A stretch of DNA of 14,797 bases. Origin: Brevundimonas vancanneytii (GTDB lineage Bacteria; Pseudomonadota; Alphaproteobacteria; Caulobacterales; Caulobacteraceae). The stretch is from the NCBI GenBank assembly GCA_945874855.1, contig CAMCIP010000030.1, positions 1-14,797 on the forward strand, written 5' to 3'. Below, piece after piece: positions 1 through 7,836 of the stretch (its first letter is position 1; every line of letters begins with the position of its first letter). The position numbers and the translations under genes are program-made. The notes under the pieces were generated by a model. The model had not been told where the DNA came from and did not search any database. It saw only the letters and a program-made list of their open reading frames with translations.

Positions 1-6
1 AAACCC

Positions 7-2184
7 ATGAAAGCCATTGCTCCTTCTTTCCGCCGGAACCTGCTGTTTCAGGTCCTGGTTTTGGTGACGCTCACCCCTGGTCTCGTCCTTTACCCGGTGC
101 GGGTGGGCGCGAATCCGCAGGGGGCGAACGTGGTCGCCGGCAACGTCAACTTCCAGGGGATGAACTCCGCGAGGCTGGACATCAACAACCTCTCCCAACG
201 CGCCATCATCAACTGGCAGAGCTTCTCGATCCAGAGCGGCGAAATCACCAACATCAATCAGGGTCGCAATGCCTTCACGATGAACCGGGTCGTTTCGGGG
301 GATCCGACGGCCATCTACGGCACCTTGCGTGCCGAAAATGGTGGGGTCGCGGTGGTTAATCCAAACGGGATCGTCGTGCACGGAGGTGGCATCGTCGATG
401 TTGCCGGACTGTTGACGATGTCGACTCTTGATGTTTCCGACGAGGATTTTCTTGATGGTGGAAGCGATCGCTACCTTCGCACGACTTCGGCACCCTACGG
501 ACCTGGCGATTTAAGTCGCGCGGAATGGCTGAGACGGCAGCGGGGTTCCCCGGGAGTGGTGAACTACGGGGCTATCTCGAGCTCGAGCGGCGATGTCGTT
601 CTCCTTGGTAACTTCCTTCAAAATTCCGGTTCGGTCTCCGCGCCCGCGGGCACGGTGGCTTTCGGTGCTGGTGGTGACATCATTGTTGATCAGGCGGGAG
701 GGGCTAAAATCTCCGTCCAGGCGGGAGGCTACGGTGCCGCGGTGGGGATTGAAAATACCGGCCAAATCAATGCGGCAGCCGCTGAACTCAAGGCACATGG
801 AAACGTCTACGCCCTTGCCATCAAGAACGACGGGATCGTCCGCGCGAGCGGCTACGACTTCAACGGGGGGCGCCTGACCCTCAGTGCGGGGTCCCAAGGG
901 CGCATCGTGAACACCGGCAACCTCTCCGCGCGGAACAGCGATGGCACCGGTGGTCAGATCCAGATCAGCGGTGGTGAGGTCGAACTCGGATCCAGTGGCG
1001 CAGGTCGCGGTCAGGTCGACGCCTCGGGTGCGGCTGGGATGGCGGGTGGCACTGTCCAAGTGGGCGGAACGAACGTGACGCTCGCACAGGGGGCCGGTGT
1101 CAACGTCGGAGGATCGACCGGCGGATCCGCTGCGATCTCCGCTACCGAGACGACCCTGATCAACGGGAGTGTAAATGCCGCCGGCAGCGCCGACATCGGA
1201 GGCGGTGTTACCATCGAAGGACGCAACATCACTGTGGGAGGTACCGCGTCGGTCGATGCGTCCGGCCAGATCGGTGGCGGTAACGTACAGATCGGGGGTG
1301 GTTTCCGAGGTAATGATGCGAGCGTCCAGGGCGTGCCTGTGCTCGGCGACTCCGAGGCCCTGCTGACCCATCGCATCCTTCCCTTCGTCGATCGGGTGGT
1401 CGTGGCCATAGATCCGAAGGCCGAGTCACGGGTCCGCCATCTGATGGGGCGTCTGGGCGTGCTGCCGAATGAGGTCACCCTTCTGGTCGATCCGGTCCGG
1501 GCCGAGGACCGGGCCGAGGCCCTTGCCCGGCTGGCGGACAGCCGCCTCGCGCCTCTGAGCGGCCGCAAGGACAATGACCGCCGTGCCTTCAACAAGCGGC
1601 TGCAGGACCTGGTCGTGGGCGGGATCGCCGGTCTGGCCCTGTTGCCGCTTATGGCGCTGATCGCCGCCCTCGTGAAGCTCGACAGCCCCGGGCCCGCCCT
1701 GTTCCGCCAGCGTCGCCACGGCTTCAACCAGGAAGAGATCGTGGTGTGGAAATTCCGCACCATGAAGCACGCCACGGCCGACGCCACGGCCAGCCGGCAG
1801 GTGACCCGGGACGACGACCGCATCACCCGGCTGGGCCGCTTCCTGCGCTCCACCAGCCTGGACGAGCTGCCGCAGTTGCTGAACGTCCTGAAGGGCGAGA
1901 TGAGCCTGGTCGGCCCTCGCCCTCACGCCGTGGGCATGAAGACCGGTCAGATCGAGTCCGCCCGCCTGGTCTCGGACTATGCCCACCGCCACCGGATCAA
2001 GCCGGGCATGACCGGCTGGGCCGCCATCAAGGGCTCGCGCGGGCCCCTGCACTCGACCCAGGACGTGCGCCGCCGGGTGCAGCTGGACGTGGACTATGTC
2101 GAGCGCCAGTCGCTCTGGCTGGACCTCTGGATCATGCTGGTGACCGTGCCGGTGCTGCTGGGCGACCGGCAGGCGGTGCGCTGA
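7..2184 (+). CDS. Fused ORF: filamentous-haemagglutinin TPS domain joined to HfsE/PssY-type undecaprenyl-phosphate sugar transferase
   Basis: One open frame of 725 codons encodes two unrelated halves. Residues 1-35 look like a long signal peptide. Residues ~38-160 match the two-partner-secretion (haemagglutination activity) domain, including an NPNG motif at 118-121. Residues ~170-435 are Gly/Asn/Val-rich beta-helix-like sequence. From ~441 (GVPVLGDSEALL) the protein reads as the nucleotide-binding-like middle region of WcaJ/PssY/HfsE transferases. It then carries the bacterial sugar transferase domain (~529-720): a hydrophobic segment (~535-558), KFRTMK (582-587), DELPQL (619-624) and LVGPRP (635-640). 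That domain moves a sugar phosphate from a UDP-sugar to undecaprenyl phosphate at the inner membrane, starting a repeat unit. The normal N-terminal membrane segments of such enzymes (~200 residues) are absent. The frame stops one base before the flippase start, as expected for hfsE-hfsF. A secreted adhesin joined to a cytoplasmic-face enzyme makes no obvious sense, so an assembly chimera is likely. Upstream sequence lies outside the window. Confidence 0.8.
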   Translation: MKAIAPSFRRNLLFQVLVLVTLTPGLVLYPVRVGANPQGANVVAGNVNFQGMNSARLDINNLSQRAIINWQSFSIQSGEITNINQGRNAFTMNRVVSGDPTAIYGTLRAENGGVAVVNPNGIVVHGGGIVDVAGLLTMSTLDVSDEDFLDGGSDRYLRTTSAPYGPGDLSRAEWLRRQRGSPGVVNYGAISSSSGDVVLLGNFLQNSGSVSAPAGTVAFGAGGDIIVDQAGGAKISVQAGGYGAAVGIENTGQINAAAAELKAHGNVYALAIKNDGIVRASGYDFNGGRLTLSAGSQGRIVNTGNLSARNSDGTGGQIQISGGEVELGSSGAGRGQVDASGAAGMAGGTVQVGGTNVTLAQGAGVNVGGSTGGSAAISATETTLINGSVNAAGSADIGGGVTIEGRNITVGGTASVDASGQIGGGNVQIGGGFRGNDASVQGVPVLGDSEALLTHRILPFVDRVVVAIDPKAESRVRHLMGRLGVLPNEVTLLVDPVRAEDRAEALARLADSRLAPLSGRKDNDRRAFNKRLQDLVVGGIAGLALLPLMALIAALVKLDSPGPALFRQRRHGFNQEEIVVWKFRTMKHATADATASRQVTRDDDRITRLGRFLRSTSLDELPQLLNVLKGEMSLVGPRPHAVGMKTGQIESARLVSDYAHRHRIKPGMTGWAAIKGSRGPLHSTQDVRRRVQLDVDYVERQSLWLDLWIMLVTVPVLLGDRQAVR
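1295..1335 (+). other. Junction between the adhesin-like and sugar-transferase halves
   Basis: Up to GGGFRGNDASVQ (ending near 1329) the translation still reads like FHA-type beta-helix sequence. From GVPVLGD (starting near 1330) it reads like the middle region of PssY/HfsE transferases. No stop, frameshift, inverted repeat or insertion-sequence end is visible at the join. The short shared-looking stretch around DASVQ could be microhomology. Placement is by eye and uncertain by some tens of bases. Confidence 0.55.
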
Positions 2185-2185
2185 G

Positions 2186-3637
2186 ATGTTCTGGAAGGGC
2201 GTCTGGGGCTATCTGCCCGCCAATGTGGTGCAGGGCGTGGTCGGCTTCCTGGCCATCGTCCTGTTCACCCGCCTGCTGTCGCCGGAAGAGTTTGGTCAGT
2301 ACGCCCTCGCCTATGCCGTCTTCACCCTGGCTCACGTCGCGGTCTTCACCTGGCTTGAGGCGGCGATGGCCCGCTTCTGGGCCGCGTCCCGGCCCGGTGA
2401 CGACATGGCCGGCCATTTCGCAGGCCTGTATCGGTCCGCCCTGATCCTCAGCGCCGTCTTCGTGCCCCTGGTCCTTCTGGTGGTGTGGCTGTGGCCGGCC
2501 GATCCGCTGTTCCGCGTTGCGGTCGCGGCCGGCCTGCTGGGGTGCCCCATCCGTTGCCTGGTCAAGCTGGCGCAGGAAAGACGGCGCGCCGAGGGCCGGG
2601 TCAGCGCCTCGGCCGGGGTGGACATGATCGTGACCGTGCTCAGTCTGGTCATCGGCGTCGGCTTTGCCCTTGCCGGCGCGGGCGGCGCCGCGCCCCTGCT
2701 GGGACTGGGCCTCGCGCCCCTGCTCGTCCTGCCGTTCGTCCTGCCCGGTGAGCTGAAGCGCGGTCGCGGGGCGCGGCTGGAGCCCGCGCGGATGCGCGGC
2801 TATGCGGCCTATGGCTATCCGATCGCGGCCTCGCTGGCATTGACCGTGGTTCTGGCCTCGACCGACCGCTTTCTGCTGGCGCTGTTTCTCGATGAGGCGG
2901 CGGTCGGCGCCTATCATGCGGGCTATTCGATCGCCAACCGCACCCTGGACGTCCTGTTCATCTGGCTGGGCACGGCGGGACAGCCGGCCCTCGTCATGGC
3001 GCTGGAACGCGGCGGCCGCGAGCGGCTGGTCGGGGCGGCGCGCGAGCAGCTGTCGACCTTCCTCCTGATCGGCCTGCCGGCCGCCGCGGGCGTGGCCCTG
3101 GTGGCGCGCCCCCTGGCCGAGGTTCTGCTGGGCGAGGAGCTGCGGGTCGCGGCCACGTCCGTAACGCCATGGATCGCTCTGTCGGCCTTGCTCTACGGTC
3201 TGACCGCCTACTATTTCGGCCAGGCCTTCACCCTGGGCCGCAAGACCACGGCCCTTCTGGGAGCCATGGCGGTTCCAGCAACACTGAACGTCGTGCTGAA
3301 CCTGATCCTCGTGCCACAGTTCGGCCTGGTCGGCGCGGCCTGGGCCACGGCGGCCAGCTTCGGTGCCGGCCTGATCGCCACCCTGGTTCTGGGGCGGCGG
3401 GTCCTGCCCCTGCCCATGGCGTGGGAGGCGCTGATCCGCTGCGGCGTGGCGACCGGAGGCATGGCCCTGGCGGTTTCCGCCCTGCCGGCGATCGGCGGGG
3501 TGCCCGAGCTGATCCTCGACGCCGGCGTGGGCGCGGTCGTCTATGCCGCCCTGGCCCTGACCCTGAACGCGGCCGGCGTGCGCGACGTCGTTCTCAGCCG
3601 ACGGGTGCGTCGGGCCGAAGCGGAGGCGACGGCATGA
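2186..3637 (+). CDS. hfsF: Polysaccharide flippase, MOP superfamily (HfsF/Wzx-like)
   Basis: This 483-residue protein is hydrophobic along almost its whole length, with 12 or more likely membrane segments. It begins FWKGVWGYLPANVVQGVVGF, a typical opening for Wzx-type flippases, followed by FTRLLSPEEFGQYALAYAVF, the usual first-loop pattern of the polysaccharide biosynthesis protein family. Such proteins move undecaprenyl-diphosphate-linked oligosaccharides from the cytoplasmic to the periplasmic face of the inner membrane. The ATG follows the previous stop (TGA at 2182-2184) by one base, and its own stop overlaps the next start as ATGA (3634-3637), so translation is probably coupled. The symbol rests on fold plus position between an HfsE-like and an HfsG-like gene. 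The flippase call is firm; the holdfast assignment is inferred from the cluster. Confidence 0.85.
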   Translation: MFWKGVWGYLPANVVQGVVGFLAIVLFTRLLSPEEFGQYALAYAVFTLAHVAVFTWLEAAMARFWAASRPGDDMAGHFAGLYRSALILSAVFVPLVLLVVWLWPADPLFRVAVAAGLLGCPIRCLVKLAQERRRAEGRVSASAGVDMIVTVLSLVIGVGFALAGAGGAAPLLGLGLAPLLVLPFVLPGELKRGRGARLEPARMRGYAAYGYPIAASLALTVVLASTDRFLLALFLDEAAVGAYHAGYSIANRTLDVLFIWLGTAGQPALVMALERGGRERLVGAAREQLSTFLLIGLPAAAGVALVARPLAEVLLGEELRVAATSVTPWIALSALLYGLTAYYFGQAFTLGRKTTALLGAMAVPATLNVVLNLILVPQFGLVGAAWATAASFGAGLIATLVLGRRVLPLPMAWEALIRCGVATGGMALAVSALPAIGGVPELILDAGVGAVVYAALALTLNAAGVRDVVLSRRVRRAEAEATA

Positions 3638-4563
3638 GCGACCGGGCACGGATCTTCGACAATCCGGCATGGGCCGAAGCGACGCCGGCCCTGTCGGTGT
3701 TGATCCCCTTCCTGCGGGATGATCCTTGTGACCTCTTGGCCGCCCTGGTCGCCGCGCCGGCGACGGGGGCGGAGTTGGTCCTGCTGGACGACGGCAGCGG
3801 CGATCCGGCGCTGACGGAGCGGATCGAGGCTGCCCTGGGTCCTCTGGGCCTTCCCGCCCGCCTGGTGACCCTGGCCGCCAATGAAGGCCGTTCCCGGGGA
3901 CGCAACCGCCTGGCCATGGCGGCGCGGGGCGGACGCCTGCTGTTTCTGGACGCCGACATGCGCCCGGACTCGCCCGATTTTCTCGCGCGCTGGCTGGCCC
4001 TGATCGCCGACGAAAACCCGGCCGTCGCCTTCGGCGGCTTCTCGCTGAAACAGGCCTCGCAGGCGCCGCGGTTCGCCGTCCACAGGGCCATGGCCGAGCG
4101 CTCGGAGTGTCTGGACGCGGCGGTGCGGTCGCAAACACCGGAGAAATACGTCTACACCTCCAATCTGATGGTTCGGCGCGAGGTCTTCGAGGCCGAGGCC
4201 TTCGACCCCGGCTTCGTCGGCTGGGGCTGGGAGGATGTGGAATGGGCCATGCGCGTGGCGCGCCGCTGGCCGGTCCGCCACGTCGACATTCCCGCCACCC
4301 ACATGGGCCTCGACGACGCCGCGGCGCTCGCTGGCAAGTACGAGCAGTCAGCGGCCAATTTCGCTCGCGTCGTCGATCGCCACTTCGCCGTGGTCTCGAC
4401 CTATCCCAGCTATCGCGCCGCCCGGCGGTTGAAGCGGGCGCCCGGACTGAAGGCCGTGCGGCCCTGGATCAAGCGGTTCGCCCTGGCCGACTGGCCGCCG
4501 GTGGCCGCCCGGGCCTTCGCCCTGCGTCTGTATCGCGCGGCCCTCTACGCGGAGCGGGTGTGA
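3634..4563 (+). CDS. hfsG: Family 2 glycosyltransferase (HfsG-like)
   Basis: The protein is 309 residues from the ATG at 3634, which overlaps the flippase stop as ATGA. The frame stays open further upstream, but there it only overlaps the flippase. It has the GT-A fold signature: SVLIPFLRDD at 21-30, a first-strand LDDGSGD (51-57), a DAD metal-binding motif in LLFLDADMRPD (102-112), and an acidic catalytic-base region WGWEDVEW (197-204). It lacks convincing membrane segments, so it probably acts at the cytoplasmic face, adding a sugar to the lipid-linked intermediate before flipping. In C. crescentus, HfsG is a GT2 enzyme following hfsE and hfsF, and gene order here agrees. Donor and acceptor cannot be read from the sequence. 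The GT2 call is firm; the symbol is moderate. Confidence 0.85.
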   Translation: MSDRARIFDNPAWAEATPALSVLIPFLRDDPCDLLAALVAAPATGAELVLLDDGSGDPALTERIEAALGPLGLPARLVTLAANEGRSRGRNRLAMAARGGRLLFLDADMRPDSPDFLARWLALIADENPAVAFGGFSLKQASQAPRFAVHRAMAERSECLDAAVRSQTPEKYVYTSNLMVRREVFEAEAFDPGFVGWGWEDVEWAMRVARRWPVRHVDIPATHMGLDDAAALAGKYEQSAANFARVVDRHFAVVSTYPSYRAARRLKRAPGLKAVRPWIKRFALADWPPVAARAFALRLYRAALYAERV

Positions 4564-5534
4564 GCGCCGCCGCCGTCCCTGCGACGCCGGACGTCGCGAT
4601 CGTGATCCCGACCCTGCGGCGGCCGGAGGCGCTGGCGCGGGCGCTGGCATCGGCCTTCGGGCAGGTGGGGCTGGGCGGGCGCACCGTGGAGATCGTCGTC
4701 GTCGACAATGATCCCCTGGGCAGCGCCGCCCCGACAGTGGCGCGGCTCAGGCCCGCCTGCCCCTTTGCCCTGACCTCCGTCGCCGCGCCCCGGCCGGGGG
4801 TGGCGACGGCGCGCAACGCCGGCGTGACGGCGACCGCCGCGCCGCTGATCGCCTTTCTGGATGACGACCAGGAGGCGGAAGCCGGCTGGCTCGCGGGGCT
4901 GCTGGCTGCCGGTGCCACGACCGGGGCGGACGTCGTCTTCGGCCCGATCCGCGGCGTGGCCGAGGGCGCGCCCGCCTGGGCCCGCGCCCACCTCGACGCC
5001 TTCTTCGGCCGGGCCGGGCCGGATCGGGACCAGTTGATCGACAAGCCCTTCGGCTGCGGCAACGCCCTGCTCGTGCGGGCCACCGCCCTGCCCGGTCCCG
5101 CGCCGTTCGACGTCGCCGCGGACCAGCTGGGAGGCGAGGACGACGCCCTGTTCGCCGCGCTGAAGGCACGCGGGGGGCGTTTCGGCTGGGCGGCCGGGGC
5201 CTGGGTCGCCGAGATCGCGCCGCCGCACCGGGCCACCATGGCCTATGCCCTGAAGCGCGCCTTCGCCTATGGCCAGGGCCCCAGCCAGGACGCGCGGGGG
5301 CGCGGTGACTGGATCGGCGTGGCGCGCTGGATGGCGATCGGGGCCGTGCAGACTCTCTTGTGGAGCGCCGTCTCGACCGCCCTGTGGCTGGTCCGCAGTC
5401 CAGCCCGGGCGCGCACCATGGATCGGGCGGCGCGGGGTCTCGGCAAGCTGCTGTGGATGCCTGGGCTGGAGCCGCGCTTCTATGGGGCGCAGGAACTCGC
5501 GCGACTGGACCGGGTCAGCCGGTCAGCTGCCTGA
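4560..5534 (+). CDS. Family 2 glycosyltransferase, second of the cluster
   Basis: From a GTG at 4560 that overlaps the preceding stop (GTGA, 4560-4563) this encodes 324 residues. The frame is open for ~450 bases upstream, but that part overlaps the previous gene out of frame. The chosen start puts the canonical VAIVIPTLRRPEALARAL (12-29) near the N-terminus. Motifs are VVVDNDP (46-52), PGVATARNAGV (79-89), the DDD metal site in FLDDDQEAEAGW (99-110), and GEDDALF (192-198) as acceptor/catalytic loop. A hydrophobic helix at ~255-278 could anchor it to the inner membrane. It resembles succinoglycan-type (ExoM-like) and holdfast glycosyltransferases and probably adds a further sugar to the repeat unit. 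In C. crescentus, as remembered, a deacetylase gene (hfsH) occupies this slot, so this locus differs. Its 3' end overlaps the convergent gene by 20 bp. Confidence 0.83.
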   Translation: MSAAAVPATPDVAIVIPTLRRPEALARALASAFGQVGLGGRTVEIVVVDNDPLGSAAPTVARLRPACPFALTSVAAPRPGVATARNAGVTATAAPLIAFLDDDQEAEAGWLAGLLAAGATTGADVVFGPIRGVAEGAPAWARAHLDAFFGRAGPDRDQLIDKPFGCGNALLVRATALPGPAPFDVAADQLGGEDDALFAALKARGGRFGWAAGAWVAEIAPPHRATMAYALKRAFAYGQGPSQDARGRGDWIGVARWMAIGAVQTLLWSAVSTALWLVRSPARARTMDRAARGLGKLLWMPGLEPRFYGAQELARLDRVSRSAA

Positions 5535-6240
5535 GGAAACCCGGCGGGCGCCATGCCGTCCGGTTCAGCACCACGCCCGCGATCCGGCCCCCGACCGCCT
5601 CGATGTCGTTGCGCAAGGTCGAGGCCTCGACGGCCCCCGTCGATTCCGCCGCCACCACCATGACCACGGCGTCGGCCAGAGGGGCGAGCGCCAGCACTGT
5701 GTCGGCCCGCTCGGCCGCCGGACAGTCGACGACCACGGTCTCGGCGTGAGGCCGCAGGGCGTTCCAGTAGGCCGGGTCCGCGACCGCCTCCGCGCGCTGG
5801 CCGGTGCGCAGGGTCTCAGCCGCGAAGCGCGCCACCCACAGACGCCCGCCCAGACAGGGCCGCGCCGTCAGCAGGCGCGCCGGCGGGACCATGCGGCCGT
5901 CGCGGCTCTTCAGCGGCGGCCGCACGTCGAAGAAGCAGCTGCCGTCCGGCGAGGCCAGGGCCGACTTGCCCAGGGCCCCGAACCGATCCGGCGCCTGGGC
6001 CACCGCTTCCAGCTGGCCGGGCTGGTCGAGATCTGCGTCGATCAGCCAGACCGGACGGCGCGCACGTACCGCCGCCAGCCGCGCATACTCCCGCGCCACC
6101 GTCGATGTGCCCTCGCCGGACAGCGCGCCCACGACCAGCACCATACGCCCGCCGCGCGGTGAAGCGGGGCCCAGCGCGGCCCACAGCGCGGCCATCTCGG
6201 ACGTCAGGTCGATCATCGAATCGGGCGCACGCGTTGACAC
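5515..6240 (-). CDS. hfsB: HfsB-like P-loop/BY-kinase-fold protein without the Walker A lysine
   Basis: This 241-residue protein has the CpsD/CapB (MinD/ParA-like) fold. A Walker A-like loop lies at 38-47 (GALSGEGTST), a Walker A' motif at 67-75 (LIDADLDQP) and a Walker B-like VVVDCP at 169-174, followed by VVMVVAAESTG. In active bacterial tyrosine kinases the loop reads GEGKS; here Thr45 replaces the lysine, and there is no C-terminal tyrosine cluster. It may therefore bind nucleotide poorly and act structurally with HfsA. Its position downstream of the Wzz/Wzc-like gene fits HfsB, the cytoplasmic partner of HfsA. The start is uncertain: GTG at 6240, 27 bases after the hfsA stop with a weak GAGG upstream, or ATG at 6216 (233 residues). 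The last 20 bp overlap the convergent glycosyltransferase gene. Confidence 0.78.
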   Translation of the reverse strand: MSTRAPDSMIDLTSEMAALWAALGPASPRGGRMVLVVGALSGEGTSTVAREYARLAAVRARRPVWLIDADLDQPGQLEAVAQAPDRFGALGKSALASPDGSCFFDVRPPLKSRDGRMVPPARLLTARPCLGGRLWVARFAAETLRTGQRAEAVADPAYWNALRPHAETVVVDCPAAERADTVLALAPLADAVVMVVAAESTGAVEASTLRNDIEAVGGRIAGVVLNRTAWRPPGFLRQLTG

Positions 6241-6267
6241 GGCCCTCAGGCTAACACGCCCGCGGTC

Positions 6268-7710
6268 TCATCGGGCCTTGAGGGGGGCGGTCGCCAGCAC
6301 GGGCAGGTCCAGCGTCCGGCCTACCGACGCCGGCGTGGAAAAGCCGCGCCGCGTAAAGACCCGGACCAGACCGACGCACAGGGCGGTGAAGCCGGCGAAC
6401 AGGATCACGGCCGCCAGCAGCGGAACCTTGAGGCTGGACCCCCTGAGCGGCACAGCGGCGCGTTCGATCACCCTCACGTCGTCCGCTCCGGCCTTGACCA
6501 GGCCGGCGTCGGCACGGGCCTGGGCCTCGCGTTGCTGGAACTCCCGCACGCTGGTGGTCAGGACTTCCCGGTCGCCCGACAGGGTGGCGTTGCGGGATTC
6601 AAGGGTGATGACGCGGGTCTGGACGTCGCGCAGCTCGGCCAGTTGCCGGTCCAGCTCCGCCAGCCGTGCGCGCAGGGAGTCGCGCTCGGCGAGCGTGGTG
6701 ATGCGCGTCGTCTCCGTCTCCACCCAGATCGGGTTCGGACCCGTGCGGACCTCCTTGACCCCGACCCCCTGCCCGCTGTCGACATAGGTCTCCAGCCCGG
6801 CGATGCGGGCCTCGATGTCGCGGATGGGCTGGCTGTCGGGCAGGTAGCGGGCCAGCAGTTGTTCCCTCTCGGTGCGCAGCTGCAGGACCTGGTCCCGGGC
6901 CGAGACGTTCAGGTCCTGCTGCAGGGCGATCTCGGGAGGGGTCGCGGCCAGCTGGGCTTCCAGGGTGGCCAGTCTCTGGGTGGTCTGGTTCAGGAGGGCC
7001 TGAACCGACAGCCGATCGGCGAAGACGGTCTGGTAGGTGGCGGCGAGAGAGGCCTTGAACGCCGGGAAATCCCCGATGTTCTCGGTCTCGAGAAAGCGGC
7101 TGTAGGCATCGTCGGCCTCGGCCAGATCATCCTCGAAGGCCAGCCGCTGGGCCGTCAGGGCCGGTCCGGTCGCATCCGCAAAGATCTCACGCCGATGGAT
7201 CAGATACTGGTCCAGCACCGCGTTCAGCACGACGGCCGCGCGTTCGGAGTCGTCGGCCTCATAGGTGACGCGGATCACCGCACTGCCGGCCGTGGCCCCG
7301 GCCGCCAGGCCGGCGTCCAGCGCCTTGATTGCGGCCGTGCGCATCTCGGCCGGCGTGCCGCGGGCGTCGGGCCCCAGAATGGCCCGCGCGCCGAGGACGT
7401 CGACCGTGCGCTCCTTGACCACGCGGCTGTTCAGCAGTTCGGCCTCGGCCTGGGCCACGGCCTCGACGTCCGGCGTCTGGCCGCGCTCTCCGGTGCCGAC
7501 ACGCGGCTGATAGACATATTCCTGACCGACCCCGGCATAGACCCCGGCGGTGGCGGTGAAGGTCTTTTTGGTGGTCAGGACCAGGGCCGTGCCCAGGGCG
7601 ACGATGGCCAGAAAGACGACCAGCATGATCCAGAATTCACGGAACAGCAGGCCGATCACGTCCATCAGGCCGTAGCGCGGTCGGGCGATGACCGGGACCG
7701 TCGTGCGCAT
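6268..7710 (-). CDS. hfsA: Wzz/Wzc-type chain-length and export co-polymerase (HfsA-like)
   Basis: The product is 480 residues from the ATG at 7710. A short cytoplasmic tail (RPRYGLMDVIGLLFREFW) leads into a first membrane helix (~27-47). The Wzz domain follows (TATAGVYAGVGQEYVYQPRV, then AEAELLNSRVVKERTVDVLG). A long periplasmic part is rich in coiled coil (~200-410), and a second membrane helix spans ~430-450. The C-terminus stops soon after the helix with no fused kinase domain, consistent with a split HfsA-HfsB pair. Such proteins form an inner-membrane oligomer that sets polymer length and connects to the outer-membrane export protein. The frame stays open upstream to about 8349, but that overlaps hfsD. 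An in-frame ATG at 7785 (25 residues longer) is the only serious alternative. Neither start has a strong ribosome-binding site. Confidence 0.85.
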   Translation of the reverse strand: MRTTVPVIARPRYGLMDVIGLLFREFWIMLVVFLAIVALGTALVLTTKKTFTATAGVYAGVGQEYVYQPRVGTGERGQTPDVEAVAQAEAELLNSRVVKERTVDVLGARAILGPDARGTPAEMRTAAIKALDAGLAAGATAGSAVIRVTYEADDSERAAVVLNAVLDQYLIHRREIFADATGPALTAQRLAFEDDLAEADDAYSRFLETENIGDFPAFKASLAATYQTVFADRLSVQALLNQTTQRLATLEAQLAATPPEIALQQDLNVSARDQVLQLRTEREQLLARYLPDSQPIRDIEARIAGLETYVDSGQGVGVKEVRTGPNPIWVETETTRITTLAERDSLRARLAELDRQLAELRDVQTRVITLESRNATLSGDREVLTTSVREFQQREAQARADAGLVKAGADDVRVIERAAVPLRGSSLKVPLLAAVILFAGFTALCVGLVRVFTRRGFSTPASVGRTLDLPVLATAPLKAR

Positions 7711-7766
7711 GGGCGGGAGGGAATCCTTGTACAGGCCGTCAGGGCGCAAGCCTTCGCCTCTCGGCG

Positions 7767-7781
7767 TTAACCATCGGTTAC
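7767..7781 (+). promoter_or_regulatory. Candidate CtrA-binding site between hfsA and hfsD
   Basis: The sequence TTAACCATCGGTTAC matches the CtrA full-site pattern TTAA-N7-TTAA in 7 of 8 specified bases, with exact 7-base spacing. The first half, TTAACCAT, is the favoured form. It also forms a short inverted repeat (GTTAACC/GGTTAC). It lies 57 bases upstream of the hfsA ATG (7710) and 55 bases upstream of the hfsD ATG (7837), so it could act on both. CtrA is the cell-cycle master regulator of Caulobacterales. If hfsA starts at 7785, the site would be inside the gene. The match is by eye. Confidence 0.35.
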
Positions 7782-7836
7782 CCATGTCGGGCCACCCTGC
7801 CCTCAACCTTCCCTGTCCTGCCACGAGATCCTGCGA

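Noticed and set aside
511..1371. A 286-codon minus-strand frame under the adhesin-like half
   Set aside because: It has no domain, is opposite a frame with clear TPS motifs, and stays open because of repeated Gly/Asn/Ser-type codons.
2132..4138. A 668-codon open frame on the minus strand opposite the sugar-transferase end, flippase and glycosyltransferase
   Set aside because: It is compositional: Gln/Gly/Arg/Pro-rich, with no recognisable domain, and antisense to three well-supported genes. High G/C third positions keep antisense frames open.
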